The position numbers were made by a program, and so were the translations under genes. Shown here in pieces: positions 35,699 to 44,530 of a stretch of 64,000 nt of DNA; the first letter of the stretch is position 1, and each line of letters starts with the position of its first letter. Source of the DNA: JAAOIF01 sp965217125. Lineage in GTDB: Bacteria; Pseudomonadota; Gammaproteobacteria; PS1; Pseudothioglobaceae. The stretch covers positions 930,001 to 994,000 of the forward strand of contig OZ244244.1 in assembly GCA_965217125.1 (NCBI GenBank), given 5' to 3'. Under the pieces are notes generated by a model that saw only the letters and a program-made list of their open reading frames with translations, had not been told where the DNA came from and searched no databases.

Positions 35699-36697
35699 TT
35701 AGTTTTTGCTTTTATCAACAATTTTGCTAATCCACGGCATCATTGAGCGTAAACTTTCGCCGACTTGCTCGATTTGATGTTGGCGTTGAACTTCACGGCG
35801 GGCGGGTAAATCACCTACATTTTTTACAAATTCTTTGGCAAATGAACCGTCTTGAATCTCAGTTAATATTTTGCGCATTTCTAGTTTGGTGTTCTCAGTT
35901 ACGATACGCGGGCCGCGGGTTACATCGCCGTATTCTGCGGTATTTGAGATTGAATAACGCATATTGGCAATGCCGCCTTCATACATCAAATCAACAATCA
36001 GTTTGAGCTCGTGCAAGCACTCGAAATATGCCATTTCTGGCTCGTAACCTGCTTCAACTAAGGTCTCAAAACCGGCTTGTACTAATGCAGTTGTGCCACC
36101 ACAAAGCACCACTTGCTCGCCAAATAAGTCGGTTTCGGTTTCATCCTTAAAAGTGGTTTCTAAAATACCGGTGCGACCGCCGCCAATTGCTGAGGCGTAA
36201 GCCAGTGCAGTTGCTTTAGCGTTACCAGAAACATCTTGTGCGATGGCAATCAAATCAGGAATACCAGCGCCTTTTTCAAATTCCGAACGCACCGTATGAC
36301 CTGGAGCTTTTGGTGCAATCATAATCACATCTAAATCGCTGCGCGGGGTAATTCTATTGTAATGAATATTAAAACCATGCGCAAAAGCCAGCGTTGCGCC
36401 ATCTTTTAGGTTTGGCTCAATGCTATCAGCATAAATTTTTGACTGAAATTCATCCGGTGCTAAAATCATCACTAAATCCGCCCAAGCAGTGGCATCTTCA
36501 ATCGATTTAACCCTCAAACCAGCGCCATTTGCTTTTTGCTCACTAGCAGAGCCAGCCCTAAGTCCGACAATCACATCTACGCCTGAATCTTGCAGATTAT
36601 TCGCATGGGCATGACCTTGCGAGCCATAGCCAATAATGGCAACTTTCATAGCTTTAATAATGTTTAAATCTGCATCTTTATCATAATATCTGTTCAT
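35699..36697 (-). CDS. ilvC: Ketol-acid reductoisomerase (class I)
   Basis: A 332-residue NADP-dependent enzyme of valine/isoleucine synthesis. The dinucleotide fold is VAIIGYGSQGHAHANNLQDSG; metal-binding residues lie in FKDETETDLFGEQ and the C-terminal knotted domain includes ECLHELKLIVDLMYEGG. Start at 36697 (MNRYYDKDADL) is preferred since GAGGAT is well placed; in-frame codons upstream overlap ilvH. Short class I form. Confidence 0.95.
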   Translation of the reverse strand: MNRYYDKDADLNIIKAMKVAIIGYGSQGHAHANNLQDSGVDVIVGLRAGSASEQKANGAGLRVKSIEDATAWADLVMILAPDEFQSKIYADSIEPNLKDGATLAFAHGFNIHYNRITPRSDLDVIMIAPKAPGHTVRSEFEKGAGIPDLIAIAQDVSGNAKATALAYASAIGGGRTGILETTFKDETETDLFGEQVVLCGGTTALVQAGFETLVEAGYEPEMAYFECLHELKLIVDLMYEGGIANMRYSISNTAEYGDVTRGPRIVTENTKLEMRKILTEIQDGSFAKEFVKNVGDLPARREVQRQHQIEQVGESLRSMMPWISKIVDKSKN

Positions 36698-36701
36698 TTT
36701 T

Positions 36702-37181
36702 TCATCCTCTATTTTGACTAACACCGGTTACACCAGTTCTGGCGACCTGTAAAATTTTATCCGCATCAAATGACGCTAAAAAATCGTTTATTTTCCTACT
36801 TTTTCCTGCTAACTCAATTATATAAATATCTTGCGTAATATCAATAATTTTGCCTGAAAAATCATCAATTTGCTTATTAATATCAGCCTGTGTGTTTTGA
36901 TTGACAACAACTTTAAGCAACAACAACTCACGCTCAATATGCTGTGTTGCACTCAAATCTGTAACAATAACTACATCAATCAGTTTGTTAAGCTGTTTAA
37001 CAATTTGCTCAATAATCTGGTCATCACCAATGCTAACAATGGTCATTCGTGAAAGTGTTTTATCGTTTGTAGCGGCAACAGTTAAAGACTCAATGTTAAA
37101 TCCTCGGGCCGAGAATAGACCTGCCACTCTGGACAAAGCGCCAGATTCGTTTTCTAATAATATTGAAATGATATGTCGCAT
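36702..37181 (-). CDS. ilvH: Acetolactate synthase small (regulatory) subunit
   Basis: A 159-residue ACT-domain subunit (ISILLENESGALSRVAGLFSARGFNIESL) that confers valine feedback inhibition on the large subunit; the C-terminal half is the second ACT-like domain. It lies between ilvB and ilvC with gaps of 5 and 4 bases, a tight operon. Confidence 0.95.
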   Translation of the reverse strand: MRHIISILLENESGALSRVAGLFSARGFNIESLTVAATNDKTLSRMTIVSIGDDQIIEQIVKQLNKLIDVVIVTDLSATQHIERELLLLKVVVNQNTQADINKQIDDFSGKIIDITQDIYIIELAGKSRKINDFLASFDADKILQVARTGVTGVSQNRG

Positions 37182-37186
37182 AATAA

Positions 37187-38917
37187 TTAAACCAAATTTA
37201 AGCCTTCATCATTAGTCGACACCATTTTATCACGCCCTACTAACAACATTTCATGATGTCCGGCACCTGAGGGAATCATTGGAAATACATTTTCAGTAGG
37301 ATCAGTGATAATATCTAAAAACACGGTTTTGTCTTTTTGTGCAAAGGCCTCAATCAATGCGGGTTTCAAATCCGCACTTTTTTCTACTTTAATGCCACTA
37401 TGACCATAGCTTTCTGCCAGCTTGACAAAATCAGGCAAGGAATCCATATACGACATTGCATAGCGTTTTTCATAGAAAAATTCTTGCCACTGACGCACCA
37501 TGCCTAAATAGCCATTATTCAAGTTTACAATCTTAACTGCTGTGTTATATTGCAACATAGTTGCAAGCTCTTGTAGCATCATCTGAATGCTGCCCTCGCC
37601 CGTTACACAAGCAACATCTATATTAGGATTGGCAAATTTAGCGCCCATAGCTGCTGGCAATCCAAAACCCATAGTGCCTAAACCGCCAGAACTAATCCAA
37701 CGACGAGGCTGGTCAAATTGGTAATATTGTGCTGCCCACATTTGGTGCTGACCAACATCAGAGCTTACAATCGCCTCACCTTTAGTCACTTCATACAAGG
37801 CCTCAATCACGCTTTGTGGTTTAATCACGCCTGCTTTGGTTTTATAGGCTAGCGAATCAATACTACGCCACTGATTAATTTGCGACCACCAAGCGGCAAT
37901 ATCAGCCGTTTTTTTGTCTTTTAAGGCCTGCATTAAATCGCTCAAAACCGCTCTAACTTGACCAACAATTGCCACATCAACCCCAACAGTTTTACCAATG
38001 GAAGACGGGTCAATATCAATGTGAATAATCTTGGCATACGGGCAGAATTTATCGAGATTGCCAGTAATACGATCATCAAATCTAGCGCCAACAGCAATAA
38101 TACAATCTGACTCGTGCATCGCCATATTAGCCTCATAAGTGCCGTGCATACCCAACATACCCACAAATTGCTTATCCGTCCCCGGATATGCGCCCAGCCC
38201 CATTAAAGTTTGGGTAATCGGCAGATTTAATGCACGGGCAAACTCTCTAAGCTCAGTTTTAGCATTACCAATTACACTGCCGCCGCCTGAATAAACCAAC
38301 GGTCGTTTAGCATTGATAATAAGCTCGGCTGCTTTTTGAATTTGAGCCGCATCAATTGCCACTTTAGGCTGATAAGAGCGTATATCGATTGAAGTAGGAT
38401 AATCACTGGCTTCAATCTGGGCAATCGTAACATCTTTGGCAATATCAATTAACACCGGACCTGGTCGGCCTGTTGCAGCAATATGAAAAGCCTTTTTAAC
38501 TGTGTTAGCTAAAATGTTAATATTGGTTACTAAAAAATTATGTTTAACACAAGAGCGAGTAATACCAACTGCATCAACTTCTTGAAAAGCATCGTTACCA
38601 ATCGCCGCAGAAGCTACCTGACCAGAGATAATCACCATAGGAATAGAATCCATATAGGCGGTGGCAATACCAGTAACAGCATTGGTTAATCCGGGACCAG
38701 AGGTTACTAAGACAACGCCTACTTTGCCACTAGATCTAGCATATCCGTCTGCGGCATGGGTTGCACCTTGTTCATGGCGAACTAAAACATGGATGATGTC
38801 GTCTTGTGCATCAAGTGCATCATAAATATGCAGAACTGCACCGCCTGGGTAGCCGAAGATGTGTTCTACACCTTCGTGTTTAAGGCTATTAACCAATATT
38901 TGAGCACCATTTAACAT
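37187..38917 (-). CDS. ilvB: Acetolactate synthase large subunit
   Basis: A 576-residue ThDP- and FAD-dependent synthase condensing two pyruvates (or pyruvate and 2-oxobutyrate). The catalytic Glu is in LVRHEQGATHAADGYAR, the ThDP-Mg motif is GEGSIQMMLQELATMLQYN and the activation segment is GGLGTMGFGLPAAMGAK. It is first in the ilvB-ilvH-ilvC-pssA-leuA run; no attenuator-like leader peptide is visible upstream. Confidence 0.95.
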   Translation of the reverse strand: MLNGAQILVNSLKHEGVEHIFGYPGGAVLHIYDALDAQDDIIHVLVRHEQGATHAADGYARSSGKVGVVLVTSGPGLTNAVTGIATAYMDSIPMVIISGQVASAAIGNDAFQEVDAVGITRSCVKHNFLVTNINILANTVKKAFHIAATGRPGPVLIDIAKDVTIAQIEASDYPTSIDIRSYQPKVAIDAAQIQKAAELIINAKRPLVYSGGGSVIGNAKTELREFARALNLPITQTLMGLGAYPGTDKQFVGMLGMHGTYEANMAMHESDCIIAVGARFDDRITGNLDKFCPYAKIIHIDIDPSSIGKTVGVDVAIVGQVRAVLSDLMQALKDKKTADIAAWWSQINQWRSIDSLAYKTKAGVIKPQSVIEALYEVTKGEAIVSSDVGQHQMWAAQYYQFDQPRRWISSGGLGTMGFGLPAAMGAKFANPNIDVACVTGEGSIQMMLQELATMLQYNTAVKIVNLNNGYLGMVRQWQEFFYEKRYAMSYMDSLPDFVKLAESYGHSGIKVEKSADLKPALIEAFAQKDKTVFLDIITDPTENVFPMIPSGAGHHEMLLVGRDKMVSTNDEGLNLV

Positions 38918-38973
38918 AATTGCATTATTTGAAGAATAAAAATATTTGAATTATACCTATATGAAAGGCTTTT

Positions 38974-39885
38974 TTACAACGATTTTTGCCAGTCTTCAGA
39001 GTAGAATTGAATTGGCGAATCTTCGGTTTCAAAAGTTTCAATTGACCAAGTATTTGATTGCTCAAGAATCGCAGATAATAGTTGGTTATTTAGCAAATGT
39101 CCAGTTTTATAGCCTTCGTAATGACCAATCATATTGCCGCCTAACAAATACAAGTCGCCGACAATGTCTAATATTTTGTGCTTGACGAACTCATTTTGAT
39201 AACGCATACCATCTTCATTCAGCACATCATCATCACTCAGCGCAATAGCGTTATCCATACTAGCACCGAGTGCTAAATTTTGCCGTCTCATGGTTTCCAC
39301 ATCACGCATATAGCCAAAAGTTCTAGCGCGAGAAATTTCTTTTAAATAAGATTGTTGGGCAAAATCAATGCTAAGTTTTTGCCCGCTTTCTTTTACTTTT
39401 TTATGCTCAAAATCAATTTCTAATGTAACTTTAAAACCATCATAAGGCGAAACTTGCGCCCAAGAATCTTGATGTTCAATCTTAACTGTTTTATGAATCA
39501 CAAAAAAACGCTTGTGCGCATCTTGCTCTTCAATACCAGCCGATTGCACCAAAAAAATAAAAGGTGCAGAAGAGCCATCCATAATCGGCACTTCAAATGA
39601 ATCTAATTCTACCAATACATTATCTATCCCTAAAGCCGAAAAAGCACTCATCAAATGCTCAACGGTAGATACTTTGACACCTTGATTTTTCAAACTGGTA
39701 GAAAGCACCACTTCATTTACAAAGGCATTATGCGCCCTAACTAATTTGCCGCCAGCATCCATACGCCTAAATACCACGCCATGATCGATCTCAGCGGGAA
39801 TAAGCGTCATACTTACCGTGCCGCCGCTATGAATGCCCACGCCACGCGCTTTAACAGTTTTTTTGATGGTTCTTTGCTTTATCAT
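38974..39885 (-). CDS. lpxC: UDP-3-O-acyl-N-acetylglucosamine deacetylase
   Basis: The zinc deacetylase of lipid A synthesis (303 residues). The first zinc His is in TVEHLMSAFSALGIDN, the others in KHKILDIVGDLYLLG, with the catalytic region GHYEGYKTGHLLNN. Its presence shows an LPS-bearing outer membrane. It follows ftsA after a 12-base gap, where ftsZ would normally intervene. Confidence 0.95.
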   Translation of the reverse strand: MIKQRTIKKTVKARGVGIHSGGTVSMTLIPAEIDHGVVFRRMDAGGKLVRAHNAFVNEVVLSTSLKNQGVKVSTVEHLMSAFSALGIDNVLVELDSFEVPIMDGSSAPFIFLVQSAGIEEQDAHKRFFVIHKTVKIEHQDSWAQVSPYDGFKVTLEIDFEHKKVKESGQKLSIDFAQQSYLKEISRARTFGYMRDVETMRRQNLALGASMDNAIALSDDDVLNEDGMRYQNEFVKHKILDIVGDLYLLGGNMIGHYEGYKTGHLLNNQLLSAILEQSNTWSIETFETEDSPIQFYSEDWQKSL

Positions 39886-39897
39886 AAAAAATGTTGA

Positions 39898-41124
39898 TTA
39901 GAATTTGAATTGTTGTTTGATTTTACCCAAAATATTTCTGTTGTTGTTTGATTGTGTGCCTTTAAAATCAAACTCATCTTCCTTAAATAATAACAAGCCT
40001 AAAGCACAAGCGTAAATTGGGTCTAAAATATGACCTTTAGCGGTAATTCTGTCAGTATTAATACGCCCTAATTTGCTCCTAATTTTAAAATAATTTAATA
40101 ATAACGCATCACAACCAGCAATCTTAGCAGCGCCGCCTGTTAAAACCAAGCCAGATTTTAGCGAACGATGTAAATTATGTGATTTTAAATTCTGCTTAAT
40201 CAGTGCAAATAGCACTAAATAAGATTGCTCAATCACCTCTATCAACTGCTGATGTGATAAGTAATAATCTTTAGCATCATCTATTTGCTTAAATTTGAGC
40301 AATTTATCTTGCTTAATCAAGCTTGCTTGTGCGCTGCCATATTCTAATTTTAGAGCCTCAGCATATAAAAAATCCATATTAAATATTTGAGCAATATTCT
40401 CAGTGATTTGAGCGCCGCCCATTTGAATAATAGCGTTATGAGTAATACCACCTTGTTTAAACACCGATAGGCTGGTTATCTCAGCGCCAATATCAATTAG
40501 GCAAACTCCTTTGTTTTTCTCATCTTCGGTAATATATGCCTCACTACTTGCCATAGAATTTAGCACAATATTTGACAAACCCAAATCACTCTGACGAATA
40601 CAGTTTTCAATATTACCTACACATTGATTAGACACAGTTACAATATGCACACTAGCCTCTAATGTAGTTGCTTTTTGAGCAATAGGCTGATTTAGCACAA
40701 TCTGATGGGCATGCGAGTCCTTATCAAGCGTCCAATGATTAGTAACGCAACTAATAATTTGCACATTCTCTGTTATTGGCGTAGTGCGCGCTACTTTGAT
40801 GGCATCGGTGATGTTCTGCTCGGTAATTTCACCGCCCAATACAGCAATTTGCCCAGCTCGATTGATCACACTTAATTGCGGGTCGCAGATATTCACACTG
40901 ACATTGTGAAAGTCGGTATTGCAGCTTAATTTTGCTGCTTTTATGACTTTTTTAATGGCATTACTAACAGCCTCAACATCAACAATCATACCTTTTTTAA
41001 CCCCAGCAGAATCGCCTATTGCATGACCAAATACCGCAAGTTTAGCATCTTCTTTTTCGGCAAGTAAAATAGCAATTTTGCTACTGCCAATATCAATGCT
41101 TACAATAAAATTATTATCAGCCAT
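39898..41124 (-). CDS. ftsA: Cell division protein FtsA
   Basis: A 408-residue actin-like ATPase that tethers FtsZ to the membrane. The phosphate-1 loop is SIDIGSSKIAIL, SHS2-type domain follows, phosphate-2 is LIDIGAEITSLSVF, adenosine loop is LVLTGGAAKIAG, and the C-terminus ends in an amphipathic membrane-targeting helix (ILGKIKQQFKF). All core elements are intact, so the gene appears functional although ftsZ and ftsQ are not adjacent. Its start overlaps dusA by 8 bases. Confidence 0.94.
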   Translation of the reverse strand: MADNNFIVSIDIGSSKIAILLAEKEDAKLAVFGHAIGDSAGVKKGMIVDVEAVSNAIKKVIKAAKLSCNTDFHNVSVNICDPQLSVINRAGQIAVLGGEITEQNITDAIKVARTTPITENVQIISCVTNHWTLDKDSHAHQIVLNQPIAQKATTLEASVHIVTVSNQCVGNIENCIRQSDLGLSNIVLNSMASSEAYITEDEKNKGVCLIDIGAEITSLSVFKQGGITHNAIIQMGGAQITENIAQIFNMDFLYAEALKLEYGSAQASLIKQDKLLKFKQIDDAKDYYLSHQQLIEVIEQSYLVLFALIKQNLKSHNLHRSLKSGLVLTGGAAKIAGCDALLLNYFKIRSKLGRINTDRITAKGHILDPIYACALGLLLFKEDEFDFKGTQSNNNRNILGKIKQQFKF

Positions 41125-42073
41125 TGCTCTTTTCTATTAAAGCCAGCCATTGATACAAATGCTCAAATTCGACAGTTTTCCCACTAAGTAACTGACGAAA
41201 TTTACGCGCTTTTGCCTGCCCATGATACAAGCCCAAAATATGTCTTGTCATCGAGCGAAGCGGCACACCTTGCTGCTGTTGTATTTTCATATATTCAATA
41301 AAATCTAATAATACTTGTTCACGGTTAGGCGGGTGGATTTTTTGTTGATAAATTTTGACATCCGCCGCACTTAGCAAATATGGCTGATGATACGCTGCCC
41401 GGCCCAACATAACACTATCAATCTTAGCTAAATGCACAAGCGCACTGTCAATATCCATAATGCCGCCATTAATGCCGATACTTAATTCAGGAAAATCACG
41501 CTTAAGCTGATAAACCCATTCATAGTTTAACGGCGGCACACTGCGATTTTCCTTAGGACTTAGCCCCTTTAACCAAGCTTTTCTGGCATGAATAATAAAA
41601 CGCTCACAGCCCGCTTGTTTGACAATATTCACAAAATCCGCCAATTCACCATAACTTTGCATCTCATCAACCCCAATCCGCGATTTTACTGTAATCGCCA
41701 GACTGCTAAGCTGCTTCATCTTGCTAACACAGTCCGCCACCACTGTAGGTGTATTCATTAAACAAGCCCCAAAACTACCCGATTGCACCCGCTCAGACGG
41801 GCATCCAGCATTAATATTGACCTCATCATATCCCCAATCTTGCGCAATTTTCGCCACCTGTGCCATCTCGTCAGAATCGCTACCACCGAGCTGCAATGCC
41901 AGCGGATGCTCACTCGCATCAAAATCTAATAGCCGATTTTTATCACCGTATAATATGGCTTTTGTGCTAATCATTTCGGTATAAAGCTGGGTGTGTTTTG
42001 ACAACAAACGATGAAAATACCGACAATGTTTATCAGTCCAATCCATCATCGGCGCTACGGATAATTTATGCAT
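41117..42073 (-). CDS. dusA: tRNA-dihydrouridine(20/20a) synthase
   Basis: An FMN-dependent reductase of 318 residues forming dihydrouridine in the tRNA D-loop. Signature segments are SVAPMMDWTDKHCRYFHRLL, the catalytic Cys in NINAGCPSERVQSG and VKSRIGVDEMQSYGEL, with FMN contacts in IGINGGI and VMLGRAAYHQPYLL. It occupies the place usually held by ftsQ upstream of ftsA, and marks the left border of the accessory island. Confidence 0.93.
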   Translation of the reverse strand: MHKLSVAPMMDWTDKHCRYFHRLLSKHTQLYTEMISTKAILYGDKNRLLDFDASEHPLALQLGGSDSDEMAQVAKIAQDWGYDEVNINAGCPSERVQSGSFGACLMNTPTVVADCVSKMKQLSSLAITVKSRIGVDEMQSYGELADFVNIVKQAGCERFIIHARKAWLKGLSPKENRSVPPLNYEWVYQLKRDFPELSIGINGGIMDIDSALVHLAKIDSVMLGRAAYHQPYLLSAADVKIYQQKIHPPNREQVLLDFIEYMKIQQQQGVPLRSMTRHILGLYHGQAKARKFRQLLSGKTVEFEHLYQWLALIEKSNG

Positions 42074-42109
42074 TTGAGTATTTTATGGTAAATACTGCCT
42101 TCAACCTCT

Positions 42110-43564
42110 CTAACTCATTTTTTCAATCAACATTTGCCAAATTCTAACCATAGCTAAGGTATCAAGGTGGCAATATTTAAGTAAATCAACCTTAATTTGT
42201 TGCACTTTTTTTGGGTCTTTTTCCAAGTGCAAGTTAGCAAAAATCTGCATTGCATCACCGCCATTTTGCACTTGCCCAAGTTTTTTATAATCTAATTCAT
42301 CATCATTTGGAAACATCGCAGGCAATACCGATTTAATCGAAAAACTGCCATTAAAATCAGGATGATAATAGCCCAACCCCCTAAACGGCGCTAGCAAATC
42401 CATAAATCGCCTCCTTAACGCCAATAACGCTGGGGCATTATCTGGCGAAAAATGTGCAAGATTTTTTATCACGCCCTTCTCAAAACTTTGATTAAAAGCA
42501 ATAATCGTGCCAGTTGCGCTGATGTCTTTTAGCATCTGTTGTATTAAATTAGCCCTCGGGTCTGTGTGCTCATCGCCCAAAAATTCTTGGTGGGTTAAAC
42601 TGCCATCTTCCGCCAAAATATGCAGCGAATATTGAAAAGGCATTTGCTGATAAGGGCGCTGATTATCAAAGCGTGGAATGGCATTTTGAAAGCTTTCAAA
42701 ATCAAAAAAGTTAAGCGGAAACTTGGCATTATTTACAAATTTTCCAATCACTTTTGTATCAACAAACTCCTTACCACTAATTTGCAACTTTTGCGTTGCA
42801 CTTAAAGGCTCATTTTGCAAATCTTTATAGTTAAGTTTTCCTTGTCGCTCATAGGCAAATTTTTTGTCCGTATTCAAACGGTGCAAATTAAACACCGATG
42901 GCTTAGGAATATGCGCCCAGCAATGGCTTTTAAAATCACAAGCATAGGGGCTGTCGCACTGCGGACCAATATCAATATTAGGCTTATCACTGCCTAACAT
43001 TTGCTGCATTTGTTGTAGTTTATCGGCAACCTCATCAATCGATTTCAGCCTATCTGTCACATCAATAATGGAAAATAATTGCTGAGTATCCAGCCCGCCC
43101 TGACGGATATATTTATTGTTAATATGCACAACATAACACTGCCCTACATTTAACACAGCAGATAAGGCGTATCTTTGCACCGATACATCATCAAGATAAA
43201 CATTTTTCACTCTGGTGGATGATTTCACCTCATAAATATCCCACCTGTCGCCATTCTTAACCAAAATATCCACCATCGCAAACACGCCATTTTCTGAGAA
43301 TGTTGCCTCGTAAATAGCACTTAGGCCTTTATCAATTAACTCCTTAGTTTTGCTTATCATTACAGGAAAATTTTGCCCATCAAACTCTATTTCCTCCCCA
43401 CCAGCAAAAAGCCCCTTTGCCAAATCCCCTACTTGATTCCCAGTAGCAAAATTTTGCTGAGTTTGTGTGCTAACATCAGCCTTTAACTCTGGTTTGTGTT
43501 TATCCAACCACAAGGCTTTATGGCATTGCAAGCCCTTGATGTATTTTGATTTTGAGAGGGTCAT
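42110..43564 (-). CDS. DUF2779 protein: PD-(D/E)XK nuclease fused to RNase H-fold domain
   Basis: A 484-residue two-domain protein. The N-terminal half resembles Cas4/RecB-type nucleases: LSKSKYIKGLQCHKALW, an ExK motif in DIYEVKSSTRVKN, and Cys residues (early CHKA, then CDSPYACDFKSHC) that could hold an iron-sulfur cluster. The C-terminal DUF2779 half starts NFFDFESFQ (DxE, DEDD-exonuclease-like) and ends with YCHLDTLAMVRI. It probably cleaves nucleic acid. Start at ATG 43564 lies one base after the stop of the upstream gene. Its 5' end is duplicated at 44491-44527. Confidence 0.8.
   Translation of the reverse strand: MTLSKSKYIKGLQCHKALWLDKHKPELKADVSTQTQQNFATGNQVGDLAKGLFAGGEEIEFDGQNFPVMISKTKELIDKGLSAIYEATFSENGVFAMVDILVKNGDRWDIYEVKSSTRVKNVYLDDVSVQRYALSAVLNVGQCYVVHINNKYIRQGGLDTQQLFSIIDVTDRLKSIDEVADKLQQMQQMLGSDKPNIDIGPQCDSPYACDFKSHCWAHIPKPSVFNLHRLNTDKKFAYERQGKLNYKDLQNEPLSATQKLQISGKEFVDTKVIGKFVNNAKFPLNFFDFESFQNAIPRFDNQRPYQQMPFQYSLHILAEDGSLTHQEFLGDEHTDPRANLIQQMLKDISATGTIIAFNQSFEKGVIKNLAHFSPDNAPALLALRRRFMDLLAPFRGLGYYHPDFNGSFSIKSVLPAMFPNDDELDYKKLGQVQNGGDAMQIFANLHLEKDPKKVQQIKVDLLKYCHLDTLAMVRIWQMLIEKMS
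43521..43557. repeat. Scar repeat copy A (inside the DUF2779 gene start)
   Basis: 37 bases encoding SKSKYIKGLQCHK of the DUF2779 protein recur with one mismatch at 44491-44527. The intact gene carries this copy, so it is the parental one. Confidence 0.9.
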
Positions 43565-43565
43565 T

Positions 43566-44447
43566 TTAGCTATTTGCAATATCCATCCAGTAAACAATCT
43601 TTGATGGCAATAACTTAATATTGTTCTGCATAAACGATTTAATTTTTTCTGGGTCAATACAAACAATATTTACATCCTCACTAGTGCAACTATATTTTCC
43701 ATTAGACTGAAATAGAAATACTTTTTTCCCCTGTTTCCAAGTTCTTGGATCAAGCTGCGTATGCCCTGTTTTAACTTGAACGATGGACCTTTCTTTTGTT
43801 TTGTTGTGAATTAAATAAAATTCATAACTCATAGTATCTGCTTTCCTTGAATTTGGAATAATAATCCAACCCTCTGTTTGCAAGTAAATAGCAATTACAT
43901 CTTCTGTTTCTTCAGAATCTAAAAGAGAGAATACATTTTTGCAATGCTTTTCTAAAGAATAACACTCTGTCCCAGTAAGTTTATTCCATAAATACATAGA
44001 ATACTGTAATGCTGTTTTATTTCTAATAGCTTGAATAGTGCGAGGAGGTCTAAAACAAGCGATAACCTTTCCTGGAACCTCGTCAATTTCTATCTTTTTT
44101 AATTCACAACGCACAATATTTACAATGTCTGCTTTTCTAGCAATTTCATTGGAGTAATATTCCCAGCCAGACAAAACTTTACCTAAATAATAATCTCCCT
44201 TAGTACCTCTAGTCCATATAAGATCGTTTTTTTTGACGTTTTTTCGAAGGTACTCAACTTGTTTAAGTTCTTTTGCTTCGTATGCTTCTAATGCACTTTC
44301 TTTATATTCCTCCCAATTTAGGTTGTTTTTCTGTGATTTTCCCTGCCATCCTACACCTAATAAATTATTATCTAAGCAATAAGAAAAAGACTGTTTTGCG
44401 TTTGCACCTCCGCCTTGTGGTCTGATGTGTAATCTAAAAATTCCCAT
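43566..44447 (-). CDS. EVE/PUA-like domain fused to Mrr-like PD-(D/E)XK nuclease
   Basis: A 293-residue protein not matching a named system. The N-terminal ~150 residues look like an EVE/PUA-type base-reader (GVGWQG; DLIWTRGTKGDYYLGKVLSGWEYYSNE; VPGKVIACFRPPRTIQ). The C-terminal part resembles Mrr-type restriction endonucleases: EDVIAIYLQTEGWIIIPNSRKADTMSYEF, then SIVQVKTG with the QVK of the catalytic core. By analogy it would recognise a modified base and cut DNA. RBS AGGAG precedes ATG. Flanked by scar repeats, so it looks like an inserted cassette. Confidence 0.65.
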   Translation of the reverse strand: MGIFRLHIRPQGGGANAKQSFSYCLDNNLLGVGWQGKSQKNNLNWEEYKESALEAYEAKELKQVEYLRKNVKKNDLIWTRGTKGDYYLGKVLSGWEYYSNEIARKADIVNIVRCELKKIEIDEVPGKVIACFRPPRTIQAIRNKTALQYSMYLWNKLTGTECYSLEKHCKNVFSLLDSEETEDVIAIYLQTEGWIIIPNSRKADTMSYEFYLIHNKTKERSIVQVKTGHTQLDPRTWKQGKKVFLFQSNGKYSCTSEDVNIVCIDPEKIKSFMQNNIKLLPSKIVYWMDIANS

Positions 44448-44490
44448 AATTTTTTCTCCTTTATATTTTTAACCAATTAAAAAATTCTTG

Positions 44491-44527
44491 TGGCATTGCA
44501 AGCCCTTGATATATTTTGATTTTGAGA
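44491..44527 (-). pseudogene. Scar repeat copy B: orphan 5' fragment of the DUF2779 gene
   Basis: 36 of 37 bases match 43521-43557. On the minus strand it reads SKSKYIKGLQCHK and then runs out into unrelated sequence with a stop. It lies between the PDDEXK_4 gene and the EVE-nuclease gene. The simplest reading is that the 43566-44447 cassette was inserted at the start of the DUF2779 gene and duplicated the target. Confidence 0.85.
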
Positions 44528-44530
44528 AGT

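Noticed and set aside
38946..39185. Plus-strand frame opposite the lpxC 3' end
   Set aside because: Shadow of lpxC; no RBS and no recognisable protein.
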